The notes beneath the pieces are model-generated. The model made no database searches. It was not told where the DNA came from and saw only the letters and a list, made by a program, of their open reading frames with translations. From positions 1-64,000 of the forward strand of contig JAHBXR010000006.1 of the NCBI GenBank assembly GCA_019636335.1: a stretch of 64,000 nt of DNA. The letters are read 5' to 3'. A program made the translations under genes and the position numbers. Shown here piece by piece: positions 43,998 through 53,471 of this stretch; the first letter of the stretch is position 1, and each line of letters starts with the position of its first letter. The stretch is from Pirellulales bacterium (GTDB lineage: Bacteria; Planctomycetota; Planctomycetia; Pirellulales; JAEUIK01).

Positions 43998-46961
43998 ATG
44001 TCCAGACCCCGCGTGCTCATTAAACAGTGGCTGCCGATCGATCAAATCGGGGCGGAGTGCATGCGTGAGCGGGGAGCTTCGTCGGCGTTGCCGCCGCTGT
44101 ATTTTCTGCACGTGTGGTGGGCACGCCGGCCGCTGACCGTGAGCCGGGCGGCGATTCTGGCAAGTCTGCTTCCGGCCTACCCGACAGGAGAAGACGAGAG
44201 CGAGCAGCCGTGGCCTGAGAAGTTTCTGAAACGGTTTCCAACCTTCGAGAGCTACAAGGAATGGTTTCTAAGGCTGATCGGGATTCAAGGCGACGTGGCA
44301 TCGGCTAGAAAGTTGCTTGAGTGGGCAAAGTTACAAGGGAAGCCAATTCCGAATCCCTATCCTGGACCTCGTGCTTACACCGTCAATTGCAATGCAGAGC
44401 AATTGGAAGAATTGTATGACATGTTGGAATGGGTATGGGGCACTCGTCAGATCACATTCTGCGATCCAATGTCTGGCGGCGGCAGCATCCCCTTTGAAGC
44501 ATTGCGATACGGGCTTTCCGTTTTCGCGAATGAGTTGAACCCCGTCGCCTCGGTAATCCTTAGAGGAACTTTGGATTACCCGGCAAGGTTTGGTTCCTCC
44601 TTGGTATCCGACATTCGCACCTACGGAAAAGCATGGGGCGAGCTGGTTCAAGAACGATTGCGGCCATTCTTTCCGACAGTGCCGGAAACTTCGGTGGGCG
44701 CGTGCTTCATGTGGGCTCGTACAGTTGCTTGCCCCACAACAGGAAAGGTCGTGCCACTATCGCCTCATTGGTGGCTGAGAAAAACTGGTGAGCCCGTGGC
44801 TATCAAGGTAATCGCCGATGAGGATGACGCTACGTGTCGATTTGAAATCGCAAAGGGCAAGGCACAGTGTGCAAAGCTCAAGCCAGACGTTGGGACTATA
44901 AAACGCGGAACAGGAAGAAGCCCCTGGACTGGCGATACAATCGACGGCGACTACATCAAAGCAGAAGCCCAAGCTGGACGGATGGGCGAACAACTCATTG
45001 CAGTCGGCTTGAAGACTTCCGGCGAGTTCTTATTCCGCTCACCGACCACCGAAGATGCAAAGTGCTTCCAATTGAGCGTTGATGAAGTGAAGCGGCGTCG
45101 ACCGGACTGGGAACGGGCCAACCTGATTCCCAATGAGCCTCGCAAAGAAGGGCGAGCAGATTGGGCATGTGAGATTTATGGGATGCATCGCTGGAGTGAT
45201 ACATATCTTCCGCGACAGCTTTTGACGCTTATCGCGATGAAAGAGGCCCTCGACGAGGTTATCGAGTCGGCATCGAAAACTCTTGGAAGCGAGCGAGCCA
45301 CGGCATTGCGCCTGTATTTCTCGCTCGCGCTCGATATTGCCGCGTCATACAACTCGAAGCAAGCGTGCTGGGATACATCGCGACAAAAGATCGCAAGTGC
45401 ATTTGCACGACATGACCTTAGCATGCGATGGAGTTTTGGTGAGATCGACGGCAGTTCCAATTTAGTCCCGTGGGTCGTGTTTCAAATCGAAGATGCTTAC
45501 CAGAAGATAACTCGCCTGATGCTGCCTCCTCCAGCATCCCTTTTTGGCGAAAAAGGGACGCCCCCGCTTGAGCGTCTAGTCTTCCGCACCGGAGTCGCTC
45601 AAGACATTCCGGAGCTTGAAGCAAAGAGCGTCCGTTGTATCACTGTTGACCCTCCATACTACGACAACGTGAACTATGCAGAGTGCTCGAATTATTTTTA
45701 CGTTTGGATGAAACGCACAATGGGAGGGACGTTTCCATCACTGTTTGAAACGGAACTCGCCAACGAAGATGACGAAGCGATCATGAACGTCGCTCGTTTC
45801 AAGGACATGGGGCGCAAGGCCAAAGAACTTGCCATTCGCGATTACGAAAACAAGATGGCGGCATGCTTTGCAGAAATGCATCGAGTGTTGGCTGACGATG
45901 GCGTCTTGACTGTCATGTTTACGCATAAGCAAATCGAGGCTTGGGACACGCTCGGAAGCGGATTGGTTAGGGCAGGATTTCAAATCGACTCGTCATGGCC
46001 GATTCACACGGAGAGTGAAGTCAGCCTTCATCAGGCGAAGAAGAATTCGGCTGCCAGTACGATCATGCTTGTGTGCCGTAAGCGAGAAAAGTCGTCAGAG
46101 CCCGTTTGGTGGGACGACCTCAAGGGCAAAGTCCGCAAGGTGGCCCGTCAAAAGGCCGAGGAATTCGAGAAGCAAGGCATTCGAGGCGTCGACCTTTACA
46201 TCAGCACTTTTGGTCCCGTGTTGTCTATCATTTCCGAGAACTGGCCGGTCCTCACCAGTGAAACGGACGCGAAGACTGGCGATCCACTGCCACTCAAGCC
46301 AGGCGAGGCACTCGACCTTGCCCGTGAAGAAGTCATCAACTTGCGAAAGCAAGGCCTGCTGCTCGGCCGGTCAGTTGAGTTCGACCCCGTCACCGACTGG
46401 TATCTCATGGCGTGGGACGCCTTCCGTGCTCAGGAATTCCCCGCCGACGAAGCCCGCAAGCTGGCCCTCGCCTTGGGGCTCGACCTGGAGAAGAACGTCA
46501 TCAAGGACAAGAAGCTAGTCTCCAAGAAGTCGGGAACCGTCGTGCTTTGCAAGCCGGCCGACCGCCGCAAGAAAAACATGGTCGACGAGGACGCGGAGTC
46601 GTTTCCGCATCTCATCGACGCCCTGCACACGGCGATGATGATCTACGACGAAGAAGGCTCCAAAGCCTGCCAGGTCTTCGTCGACCGCCAGGGCCTGCGA
46701 AACGACAGCCGCATCAAGGCACTGGCTCAAGCGATGTTGGAAGCCATCCCCACCACACGCGGCAAGGACGGCAAGTTCCTTCGCCCCGAAATGACCACGC
46801 TCGACGCGATGCGAGTTCTTTTCTGGGACGACCTACCGGCCCCCAAAGAAGAAGAGCCGCCCAAGCTCGACCCCCAACTACAAATGGGCTTCGCAGCCGA
46901 CGAAGAGGACGAGGAGGAAGAAACGGACGAGGATTCGGAAGAGGAAGAAGTCGAGGAATAG
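43998..46961 (+). CDS. DUF1156 DNA adenine methyltransferase
   Basis: A 987-aa protein. It begins with the DUF1156 segment (KQWLPIDQIGAECMRERG ... LPPLYFLHVWWARRPLTVSRAAILASLLP). SAM-binding motif DPMSGGGS starts at residue 156 and the catalytic DPPY at 551 (VDPPYYDNVNYAECSNYFYVW), in the order expected of an amino-methylase of this family. The C-terminus is an acidic tail (DEEDEEEETDEDSEEEEVEE). It probably marks host DNA so the operon's helicase-nuclease spares it. The protein is full length for the family. Confidence 0.88.
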   Translation: MSRPRVLIKQWLPIDQIGAECMRERGASSALPPLYFLHVWWARRPLTVSRAAILASLLPAYPTGEDESEQPWPEKFLKRFPTFESYKEWFLRLIGIQGDVASARKLLEWAKLQGKPIPNPYPGPRAYTVNCNAEQLEELYDMLEWVWGTRQITFCDPMSGGGSIPFEALRYGLSVFANELNPVASVILRGTLDYPARFGSSLVSDIRTYGKAWGELVQERLRPFFPTVPETSVGACFMWARTVACPTTGKVVPLSPHWWLRKTGEPVAIKVIADEDDATCRFEIAKGKAQCAKLKPDVGTIKRGTGRSPWTGDTIDGDYIKAEAQAGRMGEQLIAVGLKTSGEFLFRSPTTEDAKCFQLSVDEVKRRRPDWERANLIPNEPRKEGRADWACEIYGMHRWSDTYLPRQLLTLIAMKEALDEVIESASKTLGSERATALRLYFSLALDIAASYNSKQACWDTSRQKIASAFARHDLSMRWSFGEIDGSSNLVPWVVFQIEDAYQKITRLMLPPPASLFGEKGTPPLERLVFRTGVAQDIPELEAKSVRCITVDPPYYDNVNYAECSNYFYVWMKRTMGGTFPSLFETELANEDDEAIMNVARFKDMGRKAKELAIRDYENKMAACFAEMHRVLADDGVLTVMFTHKQIEAWDTLGSGLVRAGFQIDSSWPIHTESEVSLHQAKKNSAASTIMLVCRKREKSSEPVWWDDLKGKVRKVARQKAEEFEKQGIRGVDLYISTFGPVLSIISENWPVLTSETDAKTGDPLPLKPGEALDLAREEVINLRKQGLLLGRSVEFDPVTDWYLMAWDAFRAQEFPADEARKLALALGLDLEKNVIKDKKLVSKKSGTVVLCKPADRRKKNMVDEDAESFPHLIDALHTAMMIYDEEGSKACQVFVDRQGLRNDSRIKALAQAMLEAIPTTRGKDGKFLRPEMTTLDAMRVLFWDDLPAPKEEEPPKLDPQLQMGFAADEEDEEEETDEDSEEEEVEE

Positions 46962-46966
46962 CTCCC

Positions 46967-47686
46967 ATGCTGTACGAGCCAGTCCAAAAAAATCGACTCT
47001 TCGCTGCCGGATTGAAATACTCCGACATCACTTGGACATCGATTGCAGATATTCTCAATGCTTTCGAGAAGCGAATCGACCAATGGTATCTCGCTCCAGT
47101 GCGACTTTTGCGTCAGCAGCCAGGTCAGCACGGAGCGTTTGCGGCGATGTCGATAAGTTGCCTTCTTGTAGACTGCCTTTGCCAGTTCCACGCCGGGAAG
47201 GTCACTTCGAATCGGACCCTATTTACCAAGTTTGTCGAAAAACAACTTCCGAACTACAAGCGGCCAATTTCACCGCCGATTGAATTCCCGAAGGTTGACT
47301 CCCACAACTGCACATACGAATTGGATGCCGCAGGAGCTATCAAGACCCGCAGGCTCAGCAGTGTCGCTGACGCCCTGTATTACATCTATCGCTGTGGCCT
47401 ACTCCATTCCGCACACGCCCCATTGTGTGGCGTAATCTCTGGGCTTTCGACGCGACGATTCAGCATAAGAAAGAAGAGCCTTGCGAAATACGGCTCGATC
47501 GGCACAGCAGGCGGAGACTGTCCCGTCATCGTCATCGAACCTTGGAAGCTGTTCGACGACGTGGAGACATTCTTCAAAAGGTATCTTGGCAAGTTGAAAA
47601 CGGCATCGCCGACGGATGCAATCAGAAGGCACTTCAACGCCAAATTCGAGGACTGTTTTGGAGTCTCCATTGCGTCAGCCGTGTGA
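46967..47686 (+). CDS. Unknown protein between methylase and helicase
   Basis: A 239-aa protein (YEPVQKNRLFAAGLKYSDITWTSIADILNAFEKRIDQWYLAPVRLLRQQPGQHGAFAAMSISCLLVDCLCQFHAGKVTS). I recognise no family. It has no signal peptide and one weakly hydrophobic helix. It starts five bases after the methylase stop and ends five bases before the helicase ATG, so it is a bona fide operon gene. Its role could be target recognition or regulation. Confidence 0.65.
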   Translation: MLYEPVQKNRLFAAGLKYSDITWTSIADILNAFEKRIDQWYLAPVRLLRQQPGQHGAFAAMSISCLLVDCLCQFHAGKVTSNRTLFTKFVEKQLPNYKRPISPPIEFPKVDSHNCTYELDAAGAIKTRRLSSVADALYYIYRCGLLHSAHAPLCGVISGLSTRRFSIRKKSLAKYGSIGTAGGDCPVIVIEPWKLFDDVETFFKRYLGKLKTASPTDAIRRHFNAKFEDCFGVSIASAV

Positions 47687-47691
47687 ACTCA

Positions 47692-50600
47692 ATGGCAAAC
47701 CTTCGCGACCTCAACTTGAATATCTCCTACGGGCCGAGCAACGATCGGCTCCGGGAGTTCTTCATTCCCGCGATGGCGGCCAGCATCCGCTACGACCGGG
47801 CCGCAGGCTACTTCTCCAGCACGATGCTCGCCGTCGCCGCGGCTGGAGTGACGCGGCTGATTCTGAACGGCGGCAAGATGCGGCTCCTGTGCGGAGCCGA
47901 TCTCTCAGAGGCCGATGTTGAAGCAATCCGCCAAGGTCATGAGACGCTGGCCGGACAGGTCGAAAAGCGACTCATCACGCGATTGGTGTTGCCCGAGTCG
48001 GATTTCGTCGAGAATCGGCTGAAATCCTTGGCTTGGCTCGTCGGTACTGGGCAGTTAGAGATTAAGGTCGTACTTCCCACCGATGCGCGTGGCCGTCCGC
48101 TGCCGGCGACGAAGACTGACTGCTACTACCATCCCAAGGAGGGTGTGTTCACCGATTCCGACGGAAACCAGGTCGCCTTCTCTGGTAGCGTCAATGAATC
48201 GGCCACGGCTTTAGAAGACAACTATGAGTCGTTCTCGGTCTTCAATACCTGGGATACTCCAGCCTATGTCGGCAACGTGCGTGTGAAGTTCGACAAGTTA
48301 TGGGAGGCTCGCGAACAGGGATGGATCGCGATCCCTATTCCGGACGCCGCAAAGCAGAAGCTGCTGAAGTATCGACCGGATAGACCGCCAAAGGAGGAGT
48401 TTGGCGTCAATGAGCCCGAAGAGCAGACGCCGCCACCGGAAGATCCGAAGGTTGACGCTGAACAGCGTGAGCGAATTATCTTTCAATTCCTCCGCGACGT
48501 GCCGTATCTACTGAATGCAAACCGGCTGGGCCTGGAAACTTGCACGGTGCAACCTTGGCCGCATCAATCGCGAGTCTCGGATACGATCGTCAAGCGGTTT
48601 CCAGAGCGATTTATGCTCTGCGATGAAGTGGGGCTTGGGAAGACGATTGAGGCGGGCCTGGCAATCCGGCAGCTTGTGTTATCTGGCGTCGCCAAACGCG
48701 TGCTGATCCTCGTGCCCAAAAGCGTGTTGGTTCAGTGGCAAGAGGAACTGTACGAGAAATTCGTGCTGAATGTGCCGCGATACGACGGCGGCACCTTCTA
48801 CGATGTATTCAAGCGCGAGCTTCCCAGCGTCGATAGCGACAATCCTTGGAACAGCCGCCCGATTATCCTCGCATCGAGCCATCTGGCTAAGCGTCGCGAA
48901 CGACAGCAACAACTGCTCGCGGCGGACGATTGGGATCTGGTCGTGGTGGACGAAGCCCACCATGCTCGACGCAAGGATTTTCAGAACACGGACCTCTTCC
49001 GTCCAAATCGCTTGCTTGAGTTGCTGCGCGGCCCAGAGCACCGACCGGGCTTGTGCGACAAAACACGCGGCCTGCTCTTGCTCACCGCAACACCGATGCA
49101 GATCGACCCCCGTGAAGTCTTCGATTTGCTGAAATTGCTCGGCATGGGCGGACGCTGGGGCGTCGAAAGCAATTTCCTCCGCTACTTCGAGGAATTGCGA
49201 CGACCGTTTGAAGATGTGGATTGGCCCTTCGTGCTCGCGATGCTTGACGACTACTTTGCGACCGGCGGCCAGTGGGATGAGCAGTTCAGTCGATTCGCTG
49301 AGAAGCAGCTCGGCCCGGTAACTTGGGATCAAGTTCGCCGGATCCACACGTCGGCAAATGCGGAGTCGGTGATCAAGCAACTCTCCGCCACCGCCCAGGG
49401 ATTTCTTCGTGATCTCGCCGTGCGCCATACGCCGTTGCGACGACACGTATTCCGCAACACACGCACGTTACTACGGGAATACCACAAGCGAGGCTTGCTG
49501 AAAGACAAGATCCCGTATCGAGATCCAAAGCCCGAATGGATCGAGATGAAGCCGGAGGAAGCCGAGCTTTATCATCGCATCGAGGAGTACATTCAGGACC
49601 ACTATCAGAAATACGAAGCTGAGCGGAAGGGACTGGGCTTCATCATGACGGTGTACCGTCGACGGTTGACCAGCAGCTTCTACGCAATCGAGCAAAGCTT
49701 GGAGCGGCGGCTAGCGTACCTAAAAGGGACGACGCAGCAGGCCTGGCTGACCGATGAAGACGTCGAACAGGACGACCTAGACGAAGACGTCAGCGAATTG
49801 CTCCCATTCGATGACCAGAAGGCTCAAACCGAGCAAGTCCCCCCGTTATTCATTGGCGAAATCGAATACTTGCAGGACTTTCTCGGCGACCTGCGGGCGC
49901 TAGGCACCGACAGCAAGTTCCAGCAGCTTACTGCGGACCTGAGCGAAGTGCTCAAGCGTCGTGATTCGGTAATTGTCTTCACGCAATACACCGATACGAT
50001 GGATTACCTTCGCGAGAATCTGCGGCAGGTGTACGGCAACCAAGTCGCCTGCTACAGCGGCCGCGGCGGCGAATTGTGGAATGGCTCGGCATGGGTCGGC
50101 ACGAGCAAAGAGAACATCAAAACCGCCTTCCGTGAAAGTCGCGAAATCAAGATATTGCTCTGTACGGAATCTGCGTCGGAAGGACTGAACCTGCAAACGT
50201 GCGGCGTGCTGATCAACTACGAGATGCCCTGGAACCCGATGCGGGTTGAGCAGCGAATTGGCCGCATTGACCGTATCGGCCAGGTGTACGATCGGGTCTG
50301 GATTCGGAACTACTTCTACGACGGAACTGTCGAGGCCACCGTATACCAGCGCCTCGACGACCGTATCGCATCGTTTGAAAGTGTTGTCGGGGAGTTACAG
50401 CCTATTTTGAGCCAAGTCGCTAGGATTATCGAGGCGGCGGCAATGGCCAATGACAAACAACGCGGCGAACTAATCGCCAAGGCCATCGAGGAAATCAACC
50501 GCCAAGTTCGTTCGGCCGAGGTCTCGTCGCTGAAGCTCGATGAATACGCGGCGGCGGCGGCCGAGCCTGACATCGAAGAGCCTCCGCCGGTTACACTGCG

Positions 50601-51462
50601 CGAGCTTGAACGTGCGATTTGCGAATCACAAGCGTTGGGTCGGAGACTTAAGCCCCATCCGAAGTTGGCCGGGGCGCACTTACTAGACTGGCATGGAAAA
50701 TGGCGGGAAGTCACATTCGATCCGCGTCTATTCGACGAGCATCCGAGCACGCTCGCATTGTTGTCATATGGCGAAGAGTTGCTGGCTGATTTGCTCGACG
50801 TGGTGGAGTTGCCGACCGATGGTAGAGCCGATGGCATGCTGGCCCGCTGTACGGCAAGTGGAGCATGGAAGGCGAACGGTTACTACAGCCTGAGCGATCA
50901 GGCGTCCGTGCCCAATCTTGCGAAACTGAGCGATACGATGAACGAGCAGCTGGTGAAATCATCTGATTCAGAGCTTGCGTTATTGCAGGAGCGCTTCTCT
51001 GGCGCACTTCGCCAACGCCAGGTTCGGGAAGCGAAAGCCACAGAGGATCGCAAGAAGTCACGCGTGTCATCCCTAACCGAGGAGATTCGCCAGCTACTTG
51101 CTGATGCGGCTTACACCGAGCTGGCAATGGCATCCAATCGCGACCTTTTTGATGAGCAAATGCCTCTCGACTTCTCGGAACAGGCCTATGAGCGACTGAA
51201 GCGACATAAAGTGCCGTTTGCCGGCGCCCTAAAGATTGCCGGCCAGAACCTGCCAGCCCCACGAGCAACCGACCCGCTTTACATTCGACTCAGGGACTCG
51301 AAAAGAGACCTGCTGACGCGACGATTTGAAGCCGTTCGCAACAAGCTCACCGACAGATTGAAGGAATTGATGCTGGCACGAGCCACCGATGGTGCCGGTG
51401 GCAATTCCACCCCTATTGAACAAATTACGATTCAATGCTTTGCGGCCGCGCGAAGCGATTAG
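47692..51462 (+). CDS. PLD-SNF2 helicase-nuclease
   Basis: A 1256-aa protein. The N-terminal 240 residues are phospholipase-D-like (MRLLCGADLSEADVEA ... YHPKEGVFTDSDGNQVAFSGSVNESATALEDNYESF), containing one HxK-x-D...N-type catalytic set. A SNF2/Rad54-type helicase follows: LCDEVGLGKTIEAG (GLGKT 314-318), DEAH at 420-423, LTATPMQ, then CTESASEGLNLQT and QRIGRIDRIGQ. The tail is coiled coil. It is likely the DNA-cleaving effector of the DUF499/DUF1156 system. DISARM uses a related PLD and helicase set, but DrmB is absent here. Confidence 0.88.
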   Translation: MANLRDLNLNISYGPSNDRLREFFIPAMAASIRYDRAAGYFSSTMLAVAAAGVTRLILNGGKMRLLCGADLSEADVEAIRQGHETLAGQVEKRLITRLVLPESDFVENRLKSLAWLVGTGQLEIKVVLPTDARGRPLPATKTDCYYHPKEGVFTDSDGNQVAFSGSVNESATALEDNYESFSVFNTWDTPAYVGNVRVKFDKLWEAREQGWIAIPIPDAAKQKLLKYRPDRPPKEEFGVNEPEEQTPPPEDPKVDAEQRERIIFQFLRDVPYLLNANRLGLETCTVQPWPHQSRVSDTIVKRFPERFMLCDEVGLGKTIEAGLAIRQLVLSGVAKRVLILVPKSVLVQWQEELYEKFVLNVPRYDGGTFYDVFKRELPSVDSDNPWNSRPIILASSHLAKRRERQQQLLAADDWDLVVVDEAHHARRKDFQNTDLFRPNRLLELLRGPEHRPGLCDKTRGLLLLTATPMQIDPREVFDLLKLLGMGGRWGVESNFLRYFEELRRPFEDVDWPFVLAMLDDYFATGGQWDEQFSRFAEKQLGPVTWDQVRRIHTSANAESVIKQLSATAQGFLRDLAVRHTPLRRHVFRNTRTLLREYHKRGLLKDKIPYRDPKPEWIEMKPEEAELYHRIEEYIQDHYQKYEAERKGLGFIMTVYRRRLTSSFYAIEQSLERRLAYLKGTTQQAWLTDEDVEQDDLDEDVSELLPFDDQKAQTEQVPPLFIGEIEYLQDFLGDLRALGTDSKFQQLTADLSEVLKRRDSVIVFTQYTDTMDYLRENLRQVYGNQVACYSGRGGELWNGSAWVGTSKENIKTAFRESREIKILLCTESASEGLNLQTCGVLINYEMPWNPMRVEQRIGRIDRIGQVYDRVWIRNYFYDGTVEATVYQRLDDRIASFESVVGELQPILSQVARIIEAAAMANDKQRGELIAKAIEEINRQVRSAEVSSLKLDEYAAAAAEPDIEEPPPVTLRELERAICESQALGRRLKPHPKLAGAHLLDWHGKWREVTFDPRLFDEHPSTLALLSYGEELLADLLDVVELPTDGRADGMLARCTASGAWKANGYYSLSDQASVPNLAKLSDTMNEQLVKSSDSELALLQERFSGALRQRQVREAKATEDRKKSRVSSLTEEIRQLLADAAYTELAMASNRDLFDEQMPLDFSEQAYERLKRHKVPFAGALKIAGQNLPAPRATDPLYIRLRDSKRDLLTRRFEAVRNKLTDRLKELMLARATDGAGGNSTPIEQITIQCFAAARSD

Positions 51463-51473
51463 CGTGCTCAGTG

Positions 51474-52154
51474 TCAGGCCGCCAACGATTTGGTGGGCGG
51501 AGGCTCTCCAAACGGCCGCACAATCCGACGCTTGTATCGCAGCACGCTGTAGGGCAAACGCTCAAATCCGGCCAGCTTGCGGGTTTGGTTGACGGCGCGC
51601 AGGATATTGAGCAGTTGCCGGCGGACTGGGGCATACGGCTCGAATGGGACCCGCCACAACTCTGCCGCCAGGGTTTCGGCGCGCCGATGGGTGGCGATGC
51701 CGACGAAGTAGCTCTTGAGTTCCCGGTAGCGTGCCGTCTCGATTCGCACATGGGCACGCAGCTTCGGATCGGCGCTGCCGTCGCGTCGCCGGCCGCCGGG
51801 ACGTAGGCTGACCGAGTAGCCGGCGAACTTGATGGGGATTTCGCGGATGTCGCGAATGACGTTGCGCTCTTCACGGAAGAACTCTGAGTTGCCGGGGGTG
51901 GCCAGGATGACAAAGAACCGGCCATGCCGCAGGTAACGGAGGTTTGCGAGGCCCTGGGATTTGCGCCGCGCCCGGGTCCACTTCTTGGCGTCGATGCCGT
52001 AGCGCGCGATCAGCTTTTCGTCGATGGTTGCGGCATCCTTCCCCAGGGGCACTTCCCCCGTCACGTAGTAGCGATAGCCACGCGTGATGTAGCTCACCAA
52101 CTGCTGGACGAAGCCCTCGACGGTTGTCGCCACAATGCGTTGTTCGATCTCCAC
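51474..52154 (-). CDS. Conserved protein downstream of structured RNA
   Basis: A 226-aa basic protein with no motif I can name (VATTVEGFVQQLVSYITRGYRYYVTGEVPLGKDAATIDEKLIARYGIDAKKWTRARRKSQGLANLRYLRHGRFFVILATPG ... PYAPVRRQLLNILRAVNQTRKLAGFERLPYSVLRYKRRIVRPF). It appears to be a recurring planctomycete accessory family. The many arginines and the position just downstream of the folded RNA block suggest a possible RNA-binding role; this is inference. The start is a GTG at 52154. It is convergent with the helicase gene, 12 bases apart. Confidence 0.65.
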   Translation of the reverse strand: MEIEQRIVATTVEGFVQQLVSYITRGYRYYVTGEVPLGKDAATIDEKLIARYGIDAKKWTRARRKSQGLANLRYLRHGRFFVILATPGNSEFFREERNVIRDIREIPIKFAGYSVSLRPGGRRRDGSADPKLRAHVRIETARYRELKSYFVGIATHRRAETLAAELWRVPFEPYAPVRRQLLNILRAVNQTRKLAGFERLPYSVLRYKRRIVRPFGEPPPTKSLAA

Positions 52155-53086
52155 GTCCCTGTTATGGACGAGGTGGGGGGAGTTGTTTCTTGGACTGGGC
52201 CAACTCCCCGAAAAAGCCCACCTTCACACGAAATCCCTTGCTTCGATCGGTTCCTATCCTTCGGAAAATCCCTAGGCAACAACCCCAGGCAAAAACCTCG
52301 CGAACCCGACCTGGACCTGTCGGTCCTTGAAGCAGAGCTTTCGCCCTCGTAAAGCGGTCCACCGCTTACCTGGCGCGCGGTGCTGTATTCTCAGCAAACG
52401 CCCGCCCAATTCATGGGTGGACCGCTCTTCGAACCTCTTGACGGACCTGCCGGTGTTCCAAATACACCCGCACTGTCCGTCGTCTTTTCGCCGCCAAAGG
52501 ACTGCTCGCGTCCCCGCGAACGCTCCTTTGGTGCGAGAAGCCACCTTACCCAGGGCCAGAGGGACACCCGTGTCCCCCTGGCACGCCCAACCAGACAAAC
52601 AAAGCTCGTCGCTGCTTTCGTCGTCGCACCCATCCGAGGCGCCCAGCCCCGAACGCGAACGAGCCCGCCACTGCCTTGCAGCGTTGCTCGCGGCCTCCCG
52701 GCCTCTCTCTACTTGCAGCACACTCCCACACTACGGCCTTTCAAGCACCTGGCTGACATTGCCAGGCACCGGCTACCAACCGGCAGCCGCAGTGCTTCCC
52801 ACGTTAGTCTCAGCCTTCGCTCACGAGGTCACGTCGGTCAGGGTCAAAACCCACTTGTTGGTCGCATGTGCCGAGGTCCCCCTCGGCCAAAGTCGCTACG
52901 CCGCCCGCAGGCAGCGCACTTTCTCCGGCTCGAACACAGAAGCTACCGGTTACCCATCGACGAACAAGATTCCCGATTCGGCTACCCGTCTCCTCGCAAA
53001 CTCACTGGCAAGCCCTTCTGATGGGCCTTTCGTAGTTGAGCTATTCGCCGCCCGGTTTTTTGCCGGGTCGCCGAGGTATGTCGCAC

Positions 53087-53345
53087 CCCGGTCCCCTGTC
53101 GTTGCCGACAAGAGAGCTCCCTACGCCAGCCAGGTTGAAGGAACCACGTCATGCGTGGCCCGTCATCCCCCTGGACGGGATTTTCATGCGCAGTCGCAAG
53201 GTTGCTCGCTTCGTGGCGGATTATTCCGCGCACGATGCAGGCAGTTGCGAGTCCACACGATCACCCGCTTTGAACTGAGACAGCCTCGAAGAGAACTCAC
53301 TTCGAGGATTTTCCGTGTCGCCCGCCTTCCGGGGCGATCACCATT
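53087..53345 (-). other. Putative permuted-intron exon segment
   Basis: If 53346 is the intron 3' end and 53086 its 5' end, this 259-nt piece lies between them and would be released as a circle. It contains several perfect stems, including CCTCGAAG/CTTCGAGG and a TGTCG-GCAA-CGACA hairpin with a GNRA loop on the minus strand. Both borders are estimates from motif reading. Confidence 0.4.
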
Positions 53346-53471
53346 GGATAGAACGACCAGATTGAACCATCGAGAACTTCGGCTCCGTTACAAAGGGAGC
53401 GGCGAAGCGGATGGGGTTACTTGGTCGAGCCTCCATCGAGCCGGACAAGCGACTCTCATCGCATCCGGCTC
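53346..53471 (-). ncRNA. Group II intron domain V and VI
   Basis: On the minus strand 53471-53438 is a 34-nt hairpin of canonical domain V form: GAGCCGGA paired with TCCGGCTC carrying the AGC triad, one T-G pair, a two-nucleotide bulge on the 3' side only, then GCGAT-GAGA-GTCGC with a GNRA loop. The bulge position is wrong for the opposite strand, which fixes orientation. The following bases GATGGAG and CGACC pair with GGTCG and TTCTATC at 53346-53358, giving a long domain VI-like stem. Both features match bacterial group II introns closely. Confidence 0.75.

Noticed and set aside
38769..51462. Labelling the island as BREX or DISARM
   Set aside because: There is no PglZ, BrxL or DrmB (DUF1998). 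The ATPase is DUF499 and the methylase is of the DUF1156 type, so a different system is named.
53346..53471. Ordinary group II intron with reverse transcriptase
   Set aside because: Upstream on the minus strand only about 190 bases separate domain V from an unrelated gene, leaving no room for domains I-IV, and no reverse transcriptase is encoded anywhere nearby.
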